From assembly GCA_948902155.1 (NCBI GenBank), contig CAQVQZ010000096.1, positions 1 to 8,329 of the forward strand: 8,329 nucleotides of DNA. The letters are read 5' to 3'. This DNA is from an uncultured Oscillibacter sp. (GTDB lineage Bacteria; Bacillota_A; Clostridia; Oscillospirales; Oscillospiraceae). Made by a program: the position numbers and the translations under genes. Within the stretch, counting starts at the first letter, position 1. Every line of letters starts with the position of its first letter. This document shows, in pieces, positions 1-4,696 of the stretch. The notes under the pieces are model-generated. The model made no database searches, had not been told where the DNA came from, and worked only from the letters and a program-made list of their open reading frames with translations.

Positions 1-724
1 CGCCGCCGGGGTTCTTGATGAGGCTCCCCACCACCATGTCGGCCCCCAGGTCCGAGGGCTCCAGGGGCTCCACAAATTCGCCGTAACAGTTGTCTACCAT
101 GACTTTCACGCCGGGCTTGAGCTCTTTGCAGAAGGCGATGAGTTCCCCGATCTGGGCCACGGAGAAGGTGGGGCGGGTGGCGTAGCCCTTGGAGCGCTGG
201 ATGGTGATGAGCTTGGTCCGCTCGTTGAGCTTGGACCGGATGGCCTCATAGTCAAAGCCGCCGTCCGGCAGAAGGTCCGCCTGGGCGTAGGTAACGCCGT
301 ACTCCTTCAGGGAACACTTGCTGGGCCGGATGCCGATGACCTCCTCCAGAGTGTCGTAGGGGGCCCCCACCGGGGAGAGGAGCTCGTCCCCCGGCAGGAG
401 GTTGGCAGACAGGGCCACGGTGAGAGCGTGGGTGCCGCAGGTGATCTGGGGGCGGACCAGGGCGGCTTCCGTGTGGAAGACGCCGGCATAGACCCGCTCC
501 AGGTTGTCCCGGCCCTCGTCGTCGTAGCCGTAGCCGGTGGTGGCGGCGAAGTGGGTGGCGTTCACCCGGTTTTTCTGCATCGCCGCCAGGACCTTCCCCT
601 GGTTGTACTCCGCCGTGCGGTCCACCGCCCCGAAGCGGTCCCGGAGGGAAACCAGCACGGCCTCCCCGTAGGCGTAGACCGCAGGGCTGACTCCCAGGGT
701 CTGGTAGATGCGTTCTAATTCCAT
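1..724 (-). CDS. Methionine gamma-lyase / aluminium-resistance family PLP enzyme (3' end beyond window)
   Basis: This is the N-terminal 241 codons of a fold-type I PLP enzyme of the Met_gamma_lyase/'aluminium resistance protein' family (COG4100, YnbB-like). The reading frame is open to the left edge, so the C-terminus is missing; family members are usually a little over 400 residues. The ATG at 724 is preceded by GGAGA about 8 nt upstream. Visible family landmarks are TTGYGYDDEGRDNLERVYA near residues 62-80, RPQITCGTHAL at 91-101, VMVDNCYGEF with the likely pyridine-nitrogen aspartate D211, and GSLIKNPGG at the edge, whose K237 should be the PLP Schiff-base lysine. The family is related to cystathionine/methionine C-S lyases, but the natural substrate of this branch is not well established, so 'methionine gamma-lyase' is a family name and not a proven reaction. 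It lies 30 nt after the YjbR-like gene and is probably cotranscribed with it. Confidence 0.9.
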   Translation of the reverse strand, partial: MELERIYQTLGVSPAVYAYGEAVLVSLRDRFGAVDRTAEYNQGKVLAAMQKNRVNATHFAATTGYGYDDEGRDNLERVYAGVFHTEAALVRPQITCGTHALTVALSANLLPGDELLSPVGAPYDTLEEVIGIRPSKCSLKEYGVTYAQADLLPDGGFDYEAIRSKLNERTKLITIQRSKGYATRPTFSVAQIGELIAFCKELKPGVKVMVDNCYGEFVEPLEPSDLGADMVVGSLIKNPGG

Positions 725-754
725 GGGATGTTTCTCCTTTTTGGTGAAGGGCGT

Positions 755-1141
755 TTATCCTTTGGAGGGCCGTCCGCCCTTGGGGGCGGCGGCGCGCCAG
801 CTCAGTTCGATGAGGGGGAAGATCTCCGAGTCCGGGACCGTTCCGTCCAGCAGGACGGAGACCCAGGCGGTCTTGTTCATGTGGTAGGCAGGCAGAAAGC
901 CCGGCTGGGACAGCAGCGTCCCGGTCATGAGGGGACCGCACTTGACGTTCAGGAGGACGGCGTCCCCTTCCCCCTCCAGGCCCAGGCGGGGCCGGGGGAC
1001 GGTCATGACAATGGCGTACCACTTCCGGCTGCGGGGGCGGCGGAAAACCATGTAGTTGGGATAGCGGGCCCAGAGGCGCTCGGGGGGCGTTTCATAGGTT
1101 TCCTGTAAATAGGCCGCCATGCGTTCCGCCGTCCCCTCCAT
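755..1141 (-). CDS. MmcQ/YjbR family protein
   Basis: A 128-residue protein matching the MmcQ/YjbR family (PF04237), a small alpha/beta fold called 'DNA-binding' by structural similarity to double-wing motifs; no biochemical role is settled. Recognisable family stretches are YPNYMVFRR, KWYAIVMTVPR, LLNVKCGPL, GFLPAYHMNK and WVSVLLDGTVPD, and the length is normal. A longer frame begins at a GTG at 1186, but that codon overlaps the extended -10 of the promoter described here and would not be in the mRNA. ATG 1141 sits about 6 nt after GGTGAGG and gives the conventional N-terminus (MEGTAERMAAYL); ATG 1147, two codons earlier, is the alternative. The PLP-lyase gene follows after 30 nt, so the two probably form an operon. 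Family assignment is firm, function unknown. Confidence 0.88.
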   Translation of the reverse strand: MEGTAERMAAYLQETYETPPERLWARYPNYMVFRRPRSRKWYAIVMTVPRPRLGLEGEGDAVLLNVKCGPLMTGTLLSQPGFLPAYHMNKTAWVSVLLDGTVPDSEIFPLIELSWRAAAPKGGRPSKG

Positions 1142-1173
1142 GTGCATCCTCACCGACCTTCGATCAACTACTG

Positions 1174-1186
1174 GTGATTCTATCAC
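1174..1186. promoter_or_regulatory. 13-bp palindrome GTGAT-N3-ATCAC over a -10 box (candidate operator)
   Basis: Perfect inverted repeat GTGAT-TCT-ATCAC covering the TG and TAGAAT of the YjbR operon promoter. The same two half-sites with the same 3-nt gap recur at 3469-3481. A protein bound here would block RNA polymerase, so the position suits repression. Binding is inferred from symmetry and recurrence only. Confidence 0.5.
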
Positions 1187-1205
1187 AGCCGCCGCGTAAT
1201 GGCAA
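1177..1205 (-). promoter_or_regulatory. Sigma-A type promoter for the YjbR-PLP lyase operon
   Basis: Read on the minus strand, -35 TTGCCA (1205-1200) is followed by a 17-nt spacer and -10 TAGAAT (1182-1177), with TG one base ahead of the -10 (extended -10). Transcription should start near 1170, leaving a roughly 30-nt leader before ATG 1141 and excluding the upstream GTG 1186 as start. Confidence 0.75.
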
Positions 1206-1314
1206 GGTTGCTTTTCTCTTCAAAAGCGTGTAAAATGGCACTGGATGAAGCTGTGAACCATGTTTTATACAAATCGCATTGATTGATACTTATTATACAG
1301 AAAGGAGGGCTTCT
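1206..1314. other. Intergenic region between divergent YjbR and DnaD-type operons
   Basis: An AT-richer spacer of about 110 nt. The dnaD-type gene's promoter should lie here, but no pair of good hexamers is seen: TTTATAC near 1264-1270 and TATTAT at 1291-1296 are -10-like. The latter is too close to the ribosome binding site (1302-1309) to leave a usable leader. No RNA gene is evident. Confidence 0.4.
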
Positions 1315-2241
1315 ATGTCCGGCATCCTGGTACATACGCCCGACGAGAGCGTCACCCTCACCGCCCAGGCGGTGAAGCGGCTGCTGGAGCGGGGGGACGG
1401 GGACGCCGCCCTGCTGTACCTGGCCCTCCTGCGCCACCACGGCAGCACGCCGCCCCGCTCCCTGGCGGGGGAGCTGCGGTGGGACCGGGGGCGCATTGAG
1501 GCGGCGGAGGCCGTCCTCCGGGAGCTGGGGCTGATCACGCCCCAGGAGGCCCCGCCGGAGCCCGCCGACGAGCCGCCGGTCTACCAGCGGGCGGAGGTGG
1601 CGGAGAAGCTGGAGAAGAGCGAGGAGTTCCGCCGCCTCACCGCCGAGGTGGAGCGCCGCCTGGGCAAACGGCTGACCACCCCGGACCTGGGGGCGCTGCT
1701 GGGGCTGTACGACTATCTGGGGCTTCCCGCCGACGTGATCTATCTCTTGGTCTGCCACTGCGCAGAGCGGCTGGCCCGCCGCTTCGGCGAGGGCCGGAGG
1801 CCCACCCTCCGGCAGATCGAGCGGGAAGGGTACGTCTGGGCCCGGCAGGGCATCGACACCCAGACCGCCGCCGCCGAGTACCTCCGGAAATACGCGGAGA
1901 GCCAGCGGGCCCTGCCCCAGTACATGCGGGCCTTGCAGCTGGGGGACAGGCCCCCGGTGGCGGCGGAGGAGAAGTATCTGCTCCAGTGGCAGGCGTGGGG
2001 ATTCCCGCCGGAGGCGGTGGGGCTGGCCTACGAAAAGACGGTTTTGAAGTGCCATGAGCTGAAATGGGCCTACTGCAACGGCATCCTGCGGCGCTGGCAC
2101 GAGGCGGGCCTCCATACCCTGGAGGAGATCGAGCGCCGGGACGCCCGCCCGGTGGAAGCCCGCCCCGCGCCCAAGGCTCAAGACGGCGGCGGCAACGCCT
2201 GGATGCGGAAGTACATCGAACAGCGGGAGAAGGGGGTGTGA
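1315..2241 (+). CDS. DnaD domain protein (primosome component)
   Basis: A 308-residue DnaD-family protein, the Firmicutes primosomal factor that acts with a helicase loader to open DNA and load the replicative helicase during initiation or restart. ATG 1315 is chosen over a TTG 36 nt upstream because AAGGAGGG lies 5-6 nt before it. Residues about 15-75 look like the N-terminal winged helix (DDBH1). Two DnaD/DDBH2-like helical segments follow: about 103-190, with W176 and G179-I180, and about 208-273, which carries the typical signature Y253-C-N-G-I-L-R-R-W261 followed by G265 and T268. A Pro/Glu-rich linker (77-88) separates the winged helix from the first repeat, and the last 35 residues are probably a flexible DNA-binding tail. 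The loader gene starts 3 nt after the stop, so the two are cotranscribed. Tandem DDBH2 domains are usual in clostridial versions. Confidence 0.88.
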   Translation: MSGILVHTPDESVTLTAQAVKRLLERGDGDAALLYLALLRHHGSTPPRSLAGELRWDRGRIEAAEAVLRELGLITPQEAPPEPADEPPVYQRAEVAEKLEKSEEFRRLTAEVERRLGKRLTTPDLGALLGLYDYLGLPADVIYLLVCHCAERLARRFGEGRRPTLRQIEREGYVWARQGIDTQTAAAEYLRKYAESQRALPQYMRALQLGDRPPVAAEEKYLLQWQAWGFPPEAVGLAYEKTVLKCHELKWAYCNGILRRWHEAGLHTLEEIERRDARPVEARPAPKAQDGGGNAWMRKYIEQREKGV

Positions 2242-2244
2242 CGC

Positions 2245-3240
2245 GTGGCCTATGACGGAAAGATCGTCCGCCGGGCGGTCCAGCGCTTTGAGGAGGACCG
2301 GCGGCGGCGGGAGGAGCGGTTCCAGCAGCGGCGGGAGAGCATCTTTCGCCGGGAGCCCCGCCTGGGGGAGATCGACCGGGAGCTGCGGGCCACCATGAGC
2401 CGCATCCTCTCCGGGGCCCTCCGCCAGGGGTCGGACCCCGGCCCGGCGGTGGAGTCCCTGCGGAAGCAGAATCTGGGGCTCCAGGAGGAGCGGGCGCTGC
2501 TGCTGGAGCGCCTGGGCCTCCCGGCGGACTGCCTGGAGGAGAGCCCCGCCTGTCCCCTCTGCGGGGACACGGGCTATCGGGGCGGCGGCATGTGCCGGTG
2601 CCTCATCCGCTACTGCGCCAGGGAGCAGCAGCGGGAGCTGAGCCGGATGCTGGACCTGGGGAACCAGAGCTTTGAGATATTTTCCCTGGAGTGGTACTCC
2701 GAGGAGGGGAACCCGGAGCTGGGTATCTCCCCCAGAGAGAATATGGACTGGATCTTCCGGACCTGCAAGCGCTACGCCGCCGCCTTCGGGGAGGGCAGCG
2801 GCAGCCTGCTTCTCACCGGGGACCCGGGGCTGGGGAAGACCTTTCTCTCCGCCGCCATTGCCCGGGAGGTCAGCGGGGACGGGTTCTCCGTGGTCTACGA
2901 CACCGCCGGGCACATCTTCGACCGCTTCGAGGCCCGGAAATTCGGCCGGGAGGCGGGGGAAGAGGTGGACGCCGACGTGGAGCGGGTGATGGACTGCGAC
3001 CTGTTGATTTTGGACGACCTGGGCACGGAGATGACCACGGCCTTTGTGCAGAGCGCCCTGTACGGCATCGTCAACGGGCGGCTGCTGGCCCGGCGGCCCA
3101 CCATCCTCAGCACCAATCTGAGGCTGGAGGAGTTGGCCCGGCGGTATACGCCGCAGATCGCCTCCCGGATCGAGGGGGAATATCAGGTCCTGCCGTTTTT
3201 TGGGGAGGATATCCGGAAGCTGAAAAAGGAGCGGAGATGA
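2245..3240 (+). CDS. dnaC: DnaC/DnaI-type AAA+ helicase loader
   Basis: A 331-residue ATP-binding helicase loader of the DnaC/DnaI group (here dnaC means the loader, not the Bacillus replicative helicase). Start GTG 2245 follows AAGGGGGTG and lies 3 nt after the DnaD-gene stop, implying translational coupling. The first ~100 residues are highly charged and probably coiled-coil, suited to binding the helicase. A CxxC-CxC cluster (C103, C106, C117, C119; CPLCGDTGY) is the zinc-ribbon-like element of the family. The AAA+ core has Walker A GDPGLGKT (192-199), Walker B LLILDDLG (253-260, D257/D258), a sensor-1 STNL motif and an SRIEG arginine-finger-type motif near the C-terminus. All key residues are present, so it should be active. 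Replication-initiation loaders, phage-type loaders and IS21 IstB share this fold; the DnaD neighbour favours a primosome role. Confidence 0.9.
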   Translation: MAYDGKIVRRAVQRFEEDRRRREERFQQRRESIFRREPRLGEIDRELRATMSRILSGALRQGSDPGPAVESLRKQNLGLQEERALLLERLGLPADCLEESPACPLCGDTGYRGGGMCRCLIRYCAREQQRELSRMLDLGNQSFEIFSLEWYSEEGNPELGISPRENMDWIFRTCKRYAAAFGEGSGSLLLTGDPGLGKTFLSAAIAREVSGDGFSVVYDTAGHIFDRFEARKFGREAGEEVDADVERVMDCDLLILDDLGTEMTTAFVQSALYGIVNGRLLARRPTILSTNLRLEELARRYTPQIASRIEGEYQVLPFFGEDIRKLKKERR

Positions 3241-3442
3241 AAGAGGGGGTTGGCGGCTGAATAGAAAGAAAGAGGGCGGACAGGAGGCGGCAAGCGCGTT
3301 AAAGCCGCCGCCTGAGCATGACCCACTTCATTGCCGGGCTGTCCCGAAGAGCAGCGGCCCACAGCATTTACGCCCCCGTGAGGGCGCGGGGTAGAACCGG
3401 CGGCGGAAGCGCTCCCAGGAAATAAAAGCAGAATAATCTCCC
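3241..3442. other. Gene-free spacer with strong hairpins, no supported gene
   Basis: About 200 nt between the loader gene and the sulfur operon. It carries an 11-bp stem (3281-3314) and a CGCCC-type stem near 3371-3386. Short open frames exist (for example ATG 3318 to TAA 3425, 35 codons), but none has a ribosome binding site. It ends at the terminator hairpin at 3443. It could be a 3' UTR, a small structured RNA or a remnant of inserted DNA; the sequence resembles no RNA family I can name. Confidence 0.35.
3281..3314. repeat. 11-bp imperfect inverted repeat (hairpin)
   Basis: CAGGAGGCGGC (3281-3291) pairs with GCCGCCGCCTG (3304-3314) with a single A-G mismatch and a 12-nt loop. There is no T-run after either arm, so it is not a classic intrinsic terminator. 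It may stabilise the 3' end of the dnaD-dnaC transcript. Confidence 0.6.
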
Positions 3443-3476
3443 ATCACACAGCTGTCTGAACCGGCTGTGTGATTTT
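3443..3476 (+). terminator. Intrinsic terminator upstream of the sulfur operon
   Basis: A perfect 10-bp stem, ATCACACAGC (3443-3452) with GCTGTGTGAT (3464-3473), with an 11-nt loop and a short T-run (3473-3476) broken by A. It would end transcription from the dnaD-dnaC side. The T-run is short, so termination may be partial, and the right arm overlaps the candidate regulator site at 3469-3481. Confidence 0.55.
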
Positions 3477-3481
3477 ATCAC
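3469..3481. promoter_or_regulatory. 13-bp palindrome GTGAT-N3-ATCAC near -41 (candidate activator site)
   Basis: Perfect inverted repeat GTGAT-TTT-ATCAC. If transcription starts about 7 nt after the TATAAT at 3504-3509, its centre (3475) is near -41, the class II activator position used by CRP/FNR proteins. The promoter has no recognisable -35 box, as expected for an activator-dependent promoter. The identical half-sites and gap occur at 1174-1186. GTGA half-sites fit the RExxxR recognition helix of the Crp/Fnr regulator encoded at 6432-7091, but the GTGA-N5-TCAC spacing is one base short of the CRP consensus. Confidence 0.5.
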
Positions 3482-3488
3482 GGTATTT

Positions 3489-3509
3489 GCGGGCTGGGCC
3501 CGCTATAAT
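3489..3509 (+). promoter_or_regulatory. Promoter -10 (TATAAT) with adjoining 6-3-6 inverted repeat
   Basis: A perfect -10 TATAAT lies at 3504-3509, and the bases 16-18 nt upstream (CGGTAT and neighbours) match no -35 consensus. Directly against the -10 sits a perfect inverted repeat GCGGGC-TGG-GCCCGC (3489-3503) that fills most of the spacer and could be a second operator. The predicted start is near 3516, giving a short leader with GGGGAGG at 3525-3531 before ATG 3539. Confidence 0.7.
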
Positions 3510-3538
3510 CATCTCATCAAGCTTGGGGAGGTCACCGT

Positions 3539-3745
3539 ATGAAAGCAAGAAAAAAGCGGCGGGCGGTTGTGGACGGAAGCGACTGCGTCGCCTGCGGCTG
3601 TTGCGCGAAGGTATGCCCCCTGTCCGCCATTCAGGTCCGGAGCGGAATCCGGGCGGAGGTTGACGGGGAGCGCTGCGTGGGCTGCGGTAAGTGCGCGAAG
3701 GAGTGCCCCGCGTCCGTGATCGTCATTCAGGAGGTTCCGGCATGA
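3539..3745 (+). CDS. 2[4Fe-4S] ferredoxin
   Basis: A 68-residue low-potential electron carrier with two classical 4Fe-4S motifs: C16-x2-C19-x2-C22-x3-C26-P and C46-x2-C49-x2-C52-x3-C56-P. An additional cysteine, C21, lies inside the first motif. The N-terminus is unusually basic for a clostridial ferredoxin (KARKKRR at 2-8), which could aid docking to an acidic partner or the membrane surface; no signal peptide is present, so it is cytoplasmic. The start follows GGGGAGG by about 7 nt. Its stop overlaps the ATG of the membrane iron-sulfur protein by 4 nt (ATGA), so the two are translationally coupled and probably partners. It is the first gene of the sulfur/redox operon. The identity is certain; the electron donor and acceptor are inferred from context. 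Confidence 0.95.
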   Translation: MKARKKRRAVVDGSDCVACGCCAKVCPLSAIQVRSGIRAEVDGERCVGCGKCAKECPASVIVIQEVPA

Positions 3746-4317
3746 AAAAGCGTTGGTATGACTACCTTTGGATCGTGGAACTGGCGTATATGACGCTGGG
3801 ATTTTTCAATATCCTCTTTGCCTGGCTGGGCCTGTTCTTCTTCTGCATCCCGCTGATCATCTCCCTGATCTGGGGCACAAAGGGCTACTGCAACCGCTAC
3901 TGCGGCCGGGGGCAGCTGTTCGGCCTGCTGGGCGGACGCTTCGGACTGTCCCGGAAGAAGGACATCCCCAGGTGGATGAAAAGCAAATGGTTCCGCTATG
4001 GCTTCCTGGCATTCTTTTTCGTGATGTTTTTCCAGATGCTGTGGAATACATACCTGGTCTTTGCCGGTGCGCAGGACCTCCGGCAGGTGGTGACGCTGCT
4101 GTGGACCTTCAAGCTCCCCTGGCACTGGGCCTATCACGGGACGTTCTTTCACCAGGGCGTCGCCCAGTTCGCTTTCGGCTTTTACAGTGTCATGCTGACC
4201 TCCACCATTCTCGGTATGATCACCATGATTCTGTTCAAGCCCCGGAGCTGGTGCGTCTACTGCCCTATGGGCACCATGACCCAGCTGATCTGCAAGGCCA
4301 AAAACGGCAATCCGTAA
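3742..4317 (+). CDS. NapH-like membrane 4Fe-4S binding protein
   Basis: A 191-residue integral membrane protein of the 4Fe-4S binding Fer4_5 type (NapH/NosR/CcoG-related). ATG 3742 is chosen because CAGGAGG lies just upstream and it overlaps the ferredoxin stop by ATGA; a longer in-frame extension from 3691 only re-reads the ferredoxin gene. Four hydrophobic segments are visible: about 9-25, 27-46, 84-108 and 144-166. Cysteine pairs sit at membrane edges after the second and fourth segments: C50-N-R-Y-C54 with GRGQLF, and C171-V-Y-C174-P-M-G, the CxxCPxG-type motif of the family. H128, H132 and H137 lie in the loop between segments 3 and 4. These proteins pass electrons between quinone or membrane donors and soluble partners; here the obvious partner is the coupled ferredoxin. 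Electron direction cannot be read from sequence, and the full eight-cysteine ferredoxin domain of NapH is absent. Confidence 0.85.
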   Translation: MKKRWYDYLWIVELAYMTLGFFNILFAWLGLFFFCIPLIISLIWGTKGYCNRYCGRGQLFGLLGGRFGLSRKKDIPRWMKSKWFRYGFLAFFFVMFFQMLWNTYLVFAGAQDLRQVVTLLWTFKLPWHWAYHGTFFHQGVAQFAFGFYSVMLTSTILGMITMILFKPRSWCVYCPMGTMTQLICKAKNGNP

Positions 4318-4341
4318 TTTTATTCCGGAAGCAGGTTCTGT

Positions 4342-4357
4342 TTTCGGACATACGAAA
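4342..4357 (+). other. Small hairpin ahead of the rhodanese ribosome binding site
   Basis: TTTCG-GACATA-CGAAA, a 5-bp stem ending 3 nt before AAAGGAGG at 4361-4368, within the 58-nt gap after the membrane protein gene. It may tune translation or mRNA processing of the downstream pair. The stem is short and could be fortuitous. No separate promoter is obvious in this gap. Confidence 0.3.
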
Positions 4358-4375
4358 GATAAAGGAGGAAAAAGC

Positions 4376-4696
4376 ATGGGCTTTTTTGACTTTCTGCACG
4401 GCCCCGACATCGGCCAGGGCGTAAAGGAGTATGGGGAAACGGATGGGGCGGTTCTGCTGGACGTCCGGACGCCCCAGGAGTACCGGGAGGGCCATATTCC
4501 CGGCAGCAGGAATGTCCCGCTCCAGGAGCTGGGCCGTGTGAGCGCCGTGGCGGCTGAAAAGGATATGCCGCTCTTTGTGTACTGCCACAGCGGCGGCAGG
4601 AGCCGCCAGGCGGTGGATGAACTGCGGCGCATGGGATATCTCAACGTCAAAAACATCGGCGGCATCGCTGCCTATACTGGAAAGGTGGAATCTTGA
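4376..4696 (+). CDS. Single-domain rhodanese (sulfurtransferase)
   Basis: A 106-residue rhodanese-like sulfurtransferase that would carry sulfane sulfur as a cysteine persulfide and hand it to thiols or partner enzymes. The family landmarks are VLLDVRTPQEY (26-36), GHIPGSRNVPL (39-49) and the active-site loop C70-H-S-G-G-R75-S (CxxGxRS), so the catalytic cysteine and loop arginine are present. There is no signal peptide, so it is cytoplasmic. AAAGGAGG lies 7 nt before the ATG. The stop codon shares one base with the ATG of the CoA-disulfide reductase-like gene (TGATG), so the two are translationally coupled. Its core resembles the rhodanese domain fused to that downstream enzyme (both have RTPQEY..GHI..xRN.P..EL), suggesting duplication or domain fusion within the operon. 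Confidence 0.93.
   Translation: MGFFDFLHGPDIGQGVKEYGETDGAVLLDVRTPQEYREGHIPGSRNVPLQELGRVSAVAAEKDMPLFVYCHSGGRSRQAVDELRRMGYLNVKNIGGIAAYTGKVES

Noticed and set aside
252..1022. 256-codon minus-strand frame and other long GC-rich frames here
   Set aside because: It runs through the PLP enzyme and YjbR genes in a different frame, has Pro/Arg/Gly-rich shadow composition and no ribosome binding site.
1183..2913. 576-codon minus-strand frame opposite the dnaD-dnaC pair
   Set aside because: Low-complexity Pro/Leu/Gly translation typical of the antisense of a GC-rich gene; the plus strand has recognised domains and good ribosome binding sites.
2245..3240. IS21 IstB-type transposition helper as identity of the AAA+ protein
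   Set aside because: The N-terminal coiled region with CxxC-CxC zinc motif and the directly coupled DnaD-domain gene fit a helicase loader; no IstA transposase is nearby.
3318..3425. 35-codon open frame in the spacer before the sulfur operon
   Set aside because: No ribosome binding site, basic low-complexity product, and it lies within a hairpin-rich segment.
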